Assembly (NCBI GenBank): GCA_030668045.1
Contig: DAOUUR010000149.1
Location: forward strand, 1-6,389
DNA from: a bacterium
GTDB taxonomy: Bacteria > Zixibacteria > MSB-5A5 > GN15 > FEB-12
Direction of reading: 5' to 3'
Length of the DNA: 6,389 nucleotides
The notes below the pieces were generated by a model, which worked only from the letters and a program-made list of their open reading frames with translations, was not told the DNA's origin and did not search any database. The position numbers and the translations under genes were made by a program. Each line of letters begins with the position of its first letter. Position 1 is the first letter of the stretch. Shown piece after piece: positions 1 to 6,389 of the stretch.

Positions 1-108
1 AAACAGCTTCCCCCAAGCCTACTCTTGCCATCATCGCTGCCATAAGTTATGTTCCCGGCCTATGATAACCTGCTACCGACTCTCAGGCGCCTTGATCGGA
101 CCGCTACA

Positions 109-1287
109 ATGTTGACATGGGCCGGATTCTTTTTCTCGATAGCCACCATTCTTGTCATTTCCAGAAGAAACCTGCCGCTGGCAATTTCTGCCGGGGCGAT
201 TGTACTGGGCATCTTCACTCTCTCGTTTGAATCACTACTGGAGCAAGTCATCTACACCATCACCGACCAAACCGTAATTATGCTCACGCTGGCGATGGGG
301 CTGATCCCATTGATTGGCGGCGTCATGAAAGAAACCGGCCAGATCGACGCCTTGGTTTCAAACATTCGGATCAGCCGCCGATTTCTCCTGCCGCTGTCGG
401 CATCACTGATGGGTTTGCTTCCGATGCCGGGTGGAGCGCTACTATCGGCACCGATTCTGGACCGAGCCGGTGAAGGTGTCTCCCCCACGCTGAAGGCGGC
501 CATCAACAACTGGTACCGACACTTGTTCATTCTGATCTACCCATTGGCTCCAGCCCTGATCATCTCCACAAAGATCTGTGACCTGGATGTCTATGCTTGT
601 ATTCTTTACATCTTACCGATTTGTGTCATCGCTGCAGTCCTCGGATATTTCTTTTACCTGCGCAAGATTGATGGCAGGTTCAAATCTGACTCTGAATTCT
701 CAGCAAAAGGGCTATTGGCCCCGCTGGCGATTGTTCTCTGTGCCCCAACGATAGATTTCACCCTGAAGAGAGTTACCGATATCGGCAGCGCTTCAACATT
801 GATCGGCGTCGGCGCGGCGCTTCTGCTGGCGTACCTGCTGGCAGCGAGACGACCTCATCTCGGCAGACTCACACTTCAGATGAAGGCCTGGAATTTCGCC
901 TTGATTATCTTTGGCATGTTCCTCTACCTGCATGTCTTTGTCGAAACCGATCTGGGCGGCCTGATCGCAGAGCTGCCGCTTCCACCACTGACACTGGCGG
1001 TAAGCGCCGGATTTCTACTGGCCTTGCTGACCGGTCGCGTACAATTGCCGGCGTCAATCGTTCTGCCGGTTTATCTCGCATCGGCTGACTCAATCACACC
1101 GTATTTTTTCGCTTTGATTTACGTGGCGATGTATTTCGGCTACATCATCTCACCGGTCCATCCCTGCCTGACCGTCACCTGCGAGTTCTTCGGCATATCG
1201 ATAAGACGCATGATGAAAGAGTTAGCCCTGCCCACTGCAATCATCGTTATAATCGTTGTAGGCCTGACAATCGCGGCTCGACCATAG
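109..1287 (+). CDS. DUF401 family polytopic membrane protein, transporter-like
   Basis: This is a predicted inner-membrane protein of about 392 residues with roughly 11-12 hydrophobic segments. Two family-type motifs are visible, numbering from an ATG at 49: L-P-M-P-G-G-A-L-L-S-A-P at residues 124-135 and S-P-V-H-P-C-L-T-V at 368-376. These are hallmarks of DUF401 (PF04165), which as I recall is grouped with the ion transporter (IT) superfamily; no substrate is established. Having one Pro/Gly-rich break in each half fits an inverted-repeat transporter fold, which is inference. Start: the frame is closed by TAA at 43-45. ATG 49 has no Shine-Dalgarno sequence and would add a 20-residue polar leader. 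ATG 109 has a weak GGA 8 bases upstream and puts the first membrane segment right at the N-terminus, so I prefer it. The gene ends 84 bases before glnS on the same strand, with no functional link evident. Confidence 0.85.
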   Translation: MLTWAGFFFSIATILVISRRNLPLAISAGAIVLGIFTLSFESLLEQVIYTITDQTVIMLTLAMGLIPLIGGVMKETGQIDALVSNIRISRRFLLPLSASLMGLLPMPGGALLSAPILDRAGEGVSPTLKAAINNWYRHLFILIYPLAPALIISTKICDLDVYACILYILPICVIAAVLGYFFYLRKIDGRFKSDSEFSAKGLLAPLAIVLCAPTIDFTLKRVTDIGSASTLIGVGAALLLAYLLAARRPHLGRLTLQMKAWNFALIIFGMFLYLHVFVETDLGGLIAELPLPPLTLAVSAGFLLALLTGRVQLPASIVLPVYLASADSITPYFFALIYVAMYFGYIISPVHPCLTVTCEFFGISIRRMMKELALPTAIIVIIVVGLTIAARP

Positions 1288-1310
1288 AGGAGTCGACGAG
1301 TCGGTTTTTG

Positions 1311-1339
1311 TTGCGGGAACTTGGCCATTGGGCTAAATT
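1311..1339 (+). promoter_or_regulatory. Weak candidate promoter upstream of glnS
   Basis: TTGCGG (1311-1316) and TAAATT (1334-1339) are separated by 17 bases, the ideal sigma70 spacing. Each box matches the consensus only partly: TTG of TTGACA, and four of six for TATAAT. It would start transcription shortly before the glnS ribosome binding site. Such a match can occur by chance, and read-through from the DUF401 gene is the alternative. Confidence 0.2.
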
Positions 1340-1371
1340 GGTTCAAACCTATCACGAGGAATCGTAAACAG

Positions 1372-3069
1372 ATGAGTGACGAAAAAGCGACAAAGCCATC
1401 GAACTTCATCAAGGATGCCATCGACGAACACATAAAAACCGGCGAGTACGGCGGTAAGGTTCACACTCGTTTCCCTCCTGAACCAAACGGTTATCTTCAT
1501 ATTGGACACGCTAAGGCAATCTGTGTTGATTTCGGCACTGCCCTTGAGTATGGCGGCAAGTGCAACTTGCGTTTCGATGACACCAACCCGATTAAAGAAG
1601 AGAGCAAGTACGTCGAATCGATCAAAGCTGATATCCACTGGCTCGGTTTCGACTGGGAAGACCGCGAATTCTACGCCTCGGACTATTTTCAGCAACTTTA
1701 TGATTGGGCCGTCAAACTCATCAGCGACGGTAAGGCGTATGTCTGCGACCTCAATGCCGAACAGATGCGTCAATACCGCGGCACCCTGACTGAACCGGGC
1801 AAAGACAGCCCGCACCGCGACCGTTCAATCGAAGAAAACCTCGACCTGTTCGCTAAGATGAAGGCCGGTGAATTTCCTGATGGTGCCCGTACGTTGCGGG
1901 CGAAGATCGACATGGCCTCGCCCAACCTGAATATGCGCGACCCGGTGATGTATCGAATCATGCGCGCAACACATCATCGAACCGGCGATGACTGGTGCAT
2001 CTACCCGATGTACGACTGGGCGCATGGACAGTCCGACTCAATCGAAGGGGTCACTCATTCGCTGTGCGATATTGACTTCGAAGATCACCGCCCGCTCTAC
2101 GATTGGTTCCTGATTCAACTCGGAGTTCACCGGCCGCGCCAGTACGAGTTCGCACGACTCAATATCACCTACACGATGACGAGCAAGCGAAAACTAAAGG
2201 TTCTGGTCGATGAAAACCTTGTAACCGGCTGGGATGATCCGAGGATGCCTACCCTTCGCGGGTTGCGCCGTCGCGGTTACACATCGACTTCGATTCGCAC
2301 TTTCGCCGACAAAGTAGGTGTCGCCCGCAAGCGTGGCAGCATTGCCGATATCGCCCTGCTGGAACACGGACTCCGCGAGGAACTGAACCAAACCGCTCCT
2401 CGTGTCATGGCGGTGCTTAAACCGCTGAAAGTTATCATTGATAACTATCCCGAAGATCAGGTCGAGGAGTTCGATGCGGTCAACAATCCCGAGGATGAAT
2501 CGGCCGGTACACGTAAGGTGCCGTTCTCGCGTGAGATTTATGTCGAGCAGACCGATTTCCTGGAAGATCCATCAAAGAAATTCTTCCGCCTCGGCCCCGG
2601 TCGTGAAGTACGTCTCAAGCATACTTATTTCATCAAATGTGTAAGTGTCGTCAAAGATGAAAAGACCGGCCAGCCGATTGAGCTGCACTGTACCTATGAT
2701 CCTGAGTCGCGCGGGGGATCATCGCCCGACGGACGCAAAGTGAGAGGAACGCTACATTGGGTATCGGCTGCTCATGCGGTCGATGCTGAGGTTCGCCTGT
2801 ACGATCATCTATTCAATAAAGAAAACCCCGAGGACGCTCCGGAAGGTCAGGACTTCCGAGCCAACCTGAATCCTGATTCTCTCGAAGTCTTGACCGGCTG
2901 CAAGATGGAACGGTCGCTGGCCGACGCTACCGCGGAGACACGCTACCAGTTCATGCGTCATGGATACTTCTGTCTCGACCCGGTTGATTCAACACCGAAC
3001 AAACTTATTTTTCACCGCACGGTTTCACTGCGCGACACCTGGGCCAAAATCCAGAAGGGTAACAAGTAG
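1372..3069 (+). CDS. glnS: Glutaminyl-tRNA synthetase (GlnRS)
   Basis: This cytoplasmic class I enzyme charges tRNA-Gln with glutamine using ATP (EC 6.1.1.18). The product is 565 residues, close to the 554 of E. coli GlnRS, and looks full length. The ATP-binding HIGH motif is at 43-46 within [18 protein letters not shown] is at 68-73, Y-P-M-Y-D at 211-215, and G-W-D-D-P-R-M-P followed by G-L-R-R-R-G-Y at 286-303. D69, Y214 and C232 align with E. coli D66, Y211 and C229, residues around the glutamine pocket, so this is GlnRS and not GluRS. The KMSKS-type loop reads M-T-S-K-R (269-273) where E. coli has V-M-S-K-R. The beta-rich anticodon-binding part spans about 340-550 and ends with R-H-G-Y-F-C-L-D. 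Start: ATG 1372 has GAGGA at 1356-1360; an in-frame TTG at 1321 would add 17 unconserved residues. A hairpin follows the stop codon. Confidence 0.97.
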   Translation: MSDEKATKPSNFIKDAIDEHIKTGEYGGKVHTRFPPEPNGYLHIGHAKAICVDFGTALEYGGKCNLRFDDTNPIKEESKYVESIKADIHWLGFDWEDREFYASDYFQQLYDWAVKLISDGKAYVCDLNAEQMRQYRGTLTEPGKDSPHRDRSIEENLDLFAKMKAGEFPDGARTLRAKIDMASPNLNMRDPVMYRIMRATHHRTGDDWCIYPMYDWAHGQSDSIEGVTHSLCDIDFEDHRPLYDWFLIQLGVHRPRQYEFARLNITYTMTSKRKLKVLVDENLVTGWDDPRMPTLRGLRRRGYTSTSIRTFADKVGVARKRGSIADIALLEHGLREELNQTAPRVMAVLKPLKVIIDNYPEDQVEEFDAVNNPEDESAGTRKVPFSREIYVEQTDFLEDPSKKFFRLGPGREVRLKHTYFIKCVSVVKDEKTGQPIELHCTYDPESRGGSSPDGRKVRGTLHWVSAAHAVDAEVRLYDHLFNKENPEDAPEGQDFRANLNPDSLEVLTGCKMERSLADATAETRYQFMRHGYFCLDPVDSTPNKLIFHRTVSLRDTWAKIQKGNK

Positions 3070-3097
3070 GCAGGTAAGCCTGTTTCAAAACTGTGAC

Positions 3098-3125
3098 CGG
3101 CAGATGTCCACATCTGCCGCGTTTT
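3098..3125 (+). terminator. Perfect hairpin after glnS, probable terminator
   Basis: The arms CGGCAGATGT (3098-3107) and ACATCTGCCG (3110-3119) are exact reverse complements around a 2-base centre. In RNA this would fold as an 8-bp or longer stem with a small loop. It starts 28 bases after the glnS stop codon and is followed by a short T tract (3122-3125) two bases beyond the stem. The T run is weak for an intrinsic terminator, so the element could instead be a dispersed REP-like palindrome or an mRNA 3'-end stabiliser. Confidence 0.5.
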
Positions 3126-3166
3126 GCCAACCACTCACATTCGCGCTTCTGACGCGATAAAACAGC

Positions 3167-3195
3167 TTGCCAAATAGGATATCTCTACCTATATA
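3167..3195 (+). promoter_or_regulatory. Candidate promoter for the repeat-protein gene
   Basis: TTGCCA (3167-3172) and TATATA (3190-3195) are separated by 17 bases within the AT-richest part of the gap. This would give a leader of about 150 bases containing the second palindrome. It is a plausible sigma70-type match by eye only; the -10 box is imperfect. Confidence 0.3.
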
Positions 3196-3266
3196 TCCAG
3201 TGACAATCCTATGATCTGCATCTTTGAGGTTCTGACCGGAGCGTGCCCACCCACGGCGGTCAGGCG

Positions 3267-3284
3267 GCAGGTGGTTCCGCCTGC
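3267..3284. repeat. Small imperfect palindrome in the leader of the repeat-protein gene
   Basis: GCAGGTGG (3267-3274) and CCGCCTGC (3277-3284) pair around a 2-base TT centre, with one T-G wobble in the arm. It resembles the palindrome at 3098-3119: both open with CGGCAG, have TG at the same place in the left arm, and carry CTGC near the right end. With no gap, 14 of 22 aligned positions match. It may be a member of a dispersed palindromic family or a leader hairpin. Apart from the two palindromes, the promoter candidate and the ribosome binding site, I see nothing else in the 3070-3352 gap. Confidence 0.4.
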
Positions 3285-3341
3285 GGTCGTATATGTCGGT
3301 ACGCTGCGCTACGAGCGACTATGAATTGACTGACGATATGC

Positions 3342-3347
3342 AGGAGG
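3342..3347 (+). promoter_or_regulatory. Strong Shine-Dalgarno site that fixes the start at 3353
   Basis: AGGAGG lies five bases before the ATG at 3353, an optimal match and spacing. It is much stronger than the sites of the two upstream genes, suggesting efficient translation of the secreted repeat protein. The reading frame directly downstream begins with a classic signal peptide, which confirms the start. Confidence 0.85.
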
Positions 3348-3352
3348 TAATC

Positions 3353-6300
3353 ATGAAGAGAGCGATCAATTTCACCGCAATTTCAATCGCACTGCTGCTT
3401 GCCTTTGCAGTAGTCGGCATGGCCGAGACACCGGCCGAGACAAACGAAACTCCAGTTTCCGATTTTCTAACACCGGACGGCCAATTCGATCTTGAGGCGG
3501 CCCGGCGAGCCGATTTTGAGGGTTCGCTTAACTTGGACGGGTTTGATGTCACGCTTGACCCTCAAACAGGCGAGCCACTGGTTTCACCAGCCAGCGTCAA
3601 CGGCGGTGAAGCCGTGCCCGATGACGAGTATTGGGCGGAGGGATTCAGACTGCCCCTACCCGGGATGAACGCTCAGGTGAAGGTTTTAGCCGTATACGAC
3701 GGCAAGCTGATTGCGGGGGGAGAGTTTACCGGGTCCGGCACCGTGAGCGCGTTCAGGATCGCCGCCTGGGACGGTTCTACCTGGTCGGCGCTTGGCTCGG
3801 GGATGAATCATTGGGTGCTCGCTCTGACGGTATACGACAACAAGTTGATCGCCGGGGGATGGTTTACGACGGCCGGTGGCGTAACCGCGAACAGGATCGC
3901 CGCCTGGGACGGTTCGACCTGGTCGGCGCTTGGATCGGGGATGGATCATTGGGTGAACGCTCTGACGGTATACGACAATAAGTTGATTGTCGGGGGGGAT
4001 TTTAGTAACGCTGGTGGCACCAGTGCCAGCCGTATCGCCGCCTGGGACGGCTCCACGTGGTCGGCGCTTGGCTCGGGGATGAGTTATTCCGTAATGGCCC
4101 TGACAGTTTACGATAGCAAGCTGATTGCCGGCGGTCGCTTTGCCACGGCCGGCGGCGTAACCGCGAACTATATTGCTGCCTGGGACGGTTCCGCCTGGTC
4201 GGCGCTCGGCTCGGGGATGAGTGATTGGGTATATGCCCTGACCGTTTACGACAACAAATTGATTGCCGCGGGAATCTTCGGCGCGGCCGGCGGTACAGCC
4301 GCATTACGTATTGCTGCCTGGGACGGTTCCGTCTGGTCGGCGCTCGGTTCCGGATTGAATGGTACCGTGCAGGCTCTGACTATCTACGATGGCGATCTGA
4401 TTGCCGGGGGAAGTTTTACTTCGTATGGTGGCAAAGTCGCCGCCTGGAACGGTTCCACCTGGTCAACGCTCGGCTCCGGACCGCTCGAAAACTCTGTGGT
4501 GGCCCTGACCGTTCACAACAACAGGCTGATTGCTGGGGGAGGTTTTTACACCGCCGGCGGTGTGACCGCCAGTTATATCGCGACCTGGGACGGCACCGCG
4601 TGGCAGGCCGACGCCGGGATGAATAACAAGGTTTACGCCTTGACGGTTTACAGCGGTGATCTGATCGCCGGGGGAGATTTCACGACTGCCGGTGGGGTTG
4701 CCGCCAATTATATTGCCCTCTGGGATGGTTCGACATGGCAACCGCTCGGCTCCGGGATGAACAACGGTGTTCAAGCCTTAATCGCTTACGACAACAAGCT
4801 GTATGCCGGGGGTCGCTTTGCCACGGCCGGCGGCGTAGCCGCGAACTATATTGCTGCCTGGAACGGTTCCACCTGGTCTGTGCTCGGTTCGGGAATGAGT
4901 CATTGGGTATATACCCTGACCGTTTACGACAACAAATTGATTGCCGGCGGCAGTTTTGGCATGGCCGGTGGCAATCCATGCTACCGCGTTGCCGCCTGGG
5001 ATGGTTCGACCTGGTCGCCGCTGCACACCGGAATGAACGACGCCGTGTCGGCACTTACCATCTACGATGGGAAGCTGGTTGCCGGCGGGTACTTCACAAC
5101 TGCTGGCAGCGTGGGAGCAAATTATATCGCTTCCTGGAACGGTTCTACATGGTCGCCCCTTGGCTCCGGGATGAACTGGCTGGTCATGTCAGTGAAGGAG
5201 TACGACGGTAAGCTGTTTGCCGGGGGGTTTTTCAGTAATGCCGGTGGCACAGGTGGTACACAGTATATTGCCTCCTGGGATGGGTCCACCTGGTCAGCGC
5301 TCGGATCGGGGATGAGCGCTTCTGTCTTGTCCCTGACGGTCTACGACGGTGAGCTGATAGCCGGGGGAGCCTTTACCACAGCCGGCGGGGTCGCTGCCAA
5401 CAGGATCGCTCGCTGGGATGGTTCGGGGTGGTCGCCGCTCGGCTCAGGAATAAATAGTACCGTGTGGTCGCTGGGACTCTATGACGATGGACTGATGCCC
5501 GGGGGGCAGTTTGCTTCGGCCGGTGAGAAGCCTTCCCACAGGATCGGTCGTTGGGAACCGGACCGTGATGGCGACGGTTTGTTGGATCCTATCGACAACT
5601 GTCCGGACGAGTATAACCCCGGACAAGAGGATACCGACGGTGACAATGTTGGTGACGCCTGCGATCCTGACGACGATAACGATGGCGTTGTCGATGTTTC
5701 CGACACTGACCCGCTGAATCCGGACATCTGTGAGGACTCCGACTCCGACGGATGCGATGATTGTGTCATTGGTACCGATGATCTTGGGCCATTAGCGGAT
5801 AATCTCCCGGCCAACGACGGTACCGATTTTGATGGAGACGGTCTCTGCGACGCTGGCGATTTGGACGATGATAACGACGGTGTGACCGATGTCTCCGATA
5901 CCGATCCGCTGAACCCGGACATTTGCGAAGATTCCGATGCCGATGGATGCGATGATTGCGCCATTGGGACTGATGATTTTGGACCACTCGCAGACAATCT
6001 CCCGGCCAATGACGGCGCCGACCTTGATGGAGATGGTCTATGCGACGCGGGCGATCCTGACAAGGATAACGATGGTGTGGCTGATGCCTCCGACGCCGAC
6101 CCGCTAAATCCCGATGTCTGCGAAGATTTTGATTCTGACGGATGCGATGATTGTGTCGTTGGCACCGATGATTTTGGACCATTGGCGGACAATCTTCCAG
6201 ACAACGATGGAACAGATACCGATACGGATGGTGTCTGTGACGTCTCAGACAACTGTCTCACTGTTGAGAATGAGGATCAGTCGGATGTGGATGAGGACGA

Positions 6301-6389
6301 TGTAGGCGACCTCTGTGATAATTGCGAGGACCTTTACAATCCTTACCAGGAAGATATCAACGAGAATGACATTGGTGATCTATGCGAAA
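3353..6389 (+). CDS. Secreted repeat protein: 14 propeller-like repeats plus Ca-binding T3 repeats (3' partial)
   Basis: The frame is open for 1012 codons and runs off the window. Residues 1-24 form a signal peptide: M-K-R, a hydrophobic core, then G-M-A before E25 as a likely signal peptidase I site. Residues 25-89 are a linker. From about residue 90 a half repeat leads into 14 tandem units (114-735), mostly 46 residues long. The recurring motifs are V-Y-D-x-K-L-I-A-G-G, A-G-G-V-x-A-N, I-A-A-W-D-G-S-T-W and L-G-S-G-M. This pattern resembles kelch-like or Rax2-like (PF12768) beta-propeller blades. From residue 737 the sequence becomes Asp-rich with D-x-D-x-D-G loops, paired Cys and D-N-C-P, typical of thrombospondin type 3 Ca-binding repeats. 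The protein is probably exported and surface-bound or extracellular, with a structural or adhesive role; the ligand is unknown. The missing C-terminus could hold a sorting signal, a dockerin or an anchor. No catalytic motif is seen, and no partner gene is visible. Confidence 0.93.
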   Translation, partial: MKRAINFTAISIALLLAFAVVGMAETPAETNETPVSDFLTPDGQFDLEAARRADFEGSLNLDGFDVTLDPQTGEPLVSPASVNGGEAVPDDEYWAEGFRLPLPGMNAQVKVLAVYDGKLIAGGEFTGSGTVSAFRIAAWDGSTWSALGSGMNHWVLALTVYDNKLIAGGWFTTAGGVTANRIAAWDGSTWSALGSGMDHWVNALTVYDNKLIVGGDFSNAGGTSASRIAAWDGSTWSALGSGMSYSVMALTVYDSKLIAGGRFATAGGVTANYIAAWDGSAWSALGSGMSDWVYALTVYDNKLIAAGIFGAAGGTAALRIAAWDGSVWSALGSGLNGTVQALTIYDGDLIAGGSFTSYGGKVAAWNGSTWSTLGSGPLENSVVALTVHNNRLIAGGGFYTAGGVTASYIATWDGTAWQADAGMNNKVYALTVYSGDLIAGGDFTTAGGVAANYIALWDGSTWQPLGSGMNNGVQALIAYDNKLYAGGRFATAGGVAANYIAAWNGSTWSVLGSGMSHWVYTLTVYDNKLIAGGSFGMAGGNPCYRVAAWDGSTWSPLHTGMNDAVSALTIYDGKLVAGGYFTTAGSVGANYIASWNGSTWSPLGSGMNWLVMSVKEYDGKLFAGGFFSNAGGTGGTQYIASWDGSTWSALGSGMSASVLSLTVYDGELIAGGAFTTAGGVAANRIARWDGSGWSPLGSGINSTVWSLGLYDDGLMPGGQFASAGEKPSHRIGRWEPDRDGDGLLDPIDNCPDEYNPGQEDTDGDNVGDACDPDDDNDGVVDVSDTDPLNPDICEDSDSDGCDDCVIGTDDLGPLADNLPANDGTDFDGDGLCDAGDLDDDNDGVTDVSDTDPLNPDICEDSDADGCDDCAIGTDDFGPLADNLPANDGADLDGDGLCDAGDPDKDNDGVADASDADPLNPDVCEDFDSDGCDDCVVGTDDFGPLADNLPDNDGTDTDTDGVCDVSDNCLTVENEDQSDVDEDDVGDLCDNCEDLYNPYQEDINENDIGDLCE
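3692..5557 (+). repeat. Array of 14 tandem ~46-residue propeller-like repeats
   Basis: Taking the Val codon (or its equivalent) of the V-Y-D motif as the mark, units begin at 3692, 3830, 3968, 4106, 4244, 4382, 4511, 4646, 4784, 4922, 5060, 5198, 5339 and 5477. Ten of the 13 steps are exactly 138 bases; the exceptions are 129, 135 and 141, all multiples of three. Each unit carries an I-A-G-G turn, an A-G-G-V turn, a W-D-G or W-N-G with a second Trp four residues after the first, and an L-G-S-G-M strand. The pattern of short strands and Gly turns fits one four-stranded blade per unit. Unit 14 ends at I-G-R-W-E-P without the final strand, and a matching strand lies before unit 1 (residues 98-106). 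Confidence 0.9.
4133..4267 (+). repeat. Near-identical DNA copy within the array (units 4-5, partner in units 9-10)
   Basis: These 135 bases match 4811-4945 at 126 positions (9 mismatches by hand count), an offset of 678 bases. The match covers the end of one unit and the start of the next, including a shared run of 27 bases before the first mismatch. Most other unit pairs differ much more, including at silent sites, which points to a recent copying event or gene conversion inside the array. Confidence 0.85.
5561..6389 (+). repeat. Thrombospondin type 3-like Ca-binding repeat region (continues past window)
   Basis: The region begins with D-R-D-G-D-G and D-N-C-P-D, then N-P-x-Q-x-D-T-D-G-D and G-D-A-C-D, the canonical T3 pattern. 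It ends at the window edge with another canonical pair: D-N-C, N-E-D-Q-S-D, G-D-L-C-D-N-C and N-P-Y-Q-E-D. In known T3 repeats the Asp side chains bind Ca2+ and the Cys pairs form disulfides, giving a rigid wire-like fold in an oxidising, Ca-rich extracellular setting. Asp coding through GAT/GAC dominates here, so the frames on the other strand stay open by composition. Confidence 0.88.
5678..6250 (+). repeat. Three tandem 65-residue units inside the T3 region
   Basis: Units begin with N-D-G-V at 5678, 5873 and 6068, a step of exactly 195 bases each time. Each contains S-D-x-D-P-L-N-P-D, a Cys before E-D, the core D-G-C-D-D-C, then G-T-D-D, G-P-L-A-D-N-L-P and a final Cys before D. This makes four Cys per unit at fixed places. 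The third unit diverges at its end (T-D-T-D-G-V-C-D-V-S-D) and passes into the canonical D-N-C pattern. The unit is much longer than an ordinary T3 repeat of roughly 12-25 residues, so it is a higher-order composite. Confidence 0.88.

Noticed and set aside
3..65. A short open stretch in another frame ending at TGA 63-65, possibly the tail of an upstream gene (ends Y-V-P-G-L).
   Set aside because: Only about 20 codons are visible and nothing is recognisable. It would fit the later DUF401 start at 109, but it cannot be supported as a gene.
1294..1309. CGAC-GA-GTCG followed by five T after the DUF401 gene, as a terminator.
   Set aside because: The stem is only 4 bp with a 2-base loop, too weak to call despite the T run.
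1321..1371. In-frame TTG at 1321 as an earlier glnS start.
   Set aside because: It has no ribosome binding site, and the 17 added residues do not match GlnRS N-termini, whereas ATG 1372 has GAGGA and the family-like start leading to S-N-F-I-K.
3211..3324. A 37-codon ORF in the gap before the repeat-protein gene.
   Set aside because: It has no Shine-Dalgarno sequence, spans the palindrome at 3267-3284, and has no recognisable features, so it is more likely leader DNA than a gene.
3631..5211. Several Arg-rich ORFs on both strands over the propeller array.
   Set aside because: They are off-frame shadows that repeat with the 138-base period of the true gene and have no start signals of their own.
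3692..5557. The regular repeats as a CRISPR or non-coding satellite array.
   Set aside because: The units are 138 bases, stay in one open frame, vary mostly at third positions or by conservative changes, and have no spacer-repeat alternation.
5479..6261. A 260-codon Ser/Pro-rich ORF on the - strand.
   Set aside because: It is antisense to the Asp-rich T3 repeats. GAT/GAC-rich DNA read backwards out of frame gives Ser-rich open frames, and the sense strand has a continuous, well-supported protein.

Overview
The window looks like part of a bacterial chromosome with moderate, slightly GC-rich composition and all genes on the + strand. It holds three protein-coding genes and no RNA gene, mobile element or CRISPR array that I can support. 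The gene mix is a DUF401 membrane protein, an E. coli-type glutaminyl-tRNA synthetase, and a long secreted protein with propeller-like repeats followed by thrombospondin type 3-like Ca-binding repeats. This would fit an uncultured Gram-negative lineage such as Zixibacteria, another FCB-group phylum or a deltaproteobacterial group. That placement is inference from gene style, not proof.

Layout: bases 1-108 are a short upstream stretch. Bases 109-1287 (possibly from 49) encode a polytopic membrane protein of the DUF401 family. After an 84-base gap, 1372-3069 encodes GlnRS (glnS). The 283-base gap at 3070-3352 carries a perfect 10-bp-arm hairpin just after glnS, a weak sigma70-like promoter candidate, a second and related small palindrome, and a textbook ribosome binding site. 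From 3353 to the right edge one reading frame stays open for 1012 codons and is cut off by the window end.

This third gene dominates the window. It has a signal peptide, a short linker, 14 tandem repeats of about 46 residues with a kelch/Rax2-like beta-propeller character, and then an Asp-rich, Cys-containing Ca-binding region built mainly of three exact 65-residue units. Its C-terminus, where a sorting signal or anchor would lie, is not in the window. The three genes show no obvious shared pathway: one is a probable transporter-like protein, one is translation housekeeping, and one is an extracellular structural or adhesive protein. I see no evidence for a multi-gene novel system. The most noteworthy biology is the architecture and recent internal evolution of the repeat protein, and the pair of intergenic palindromes.
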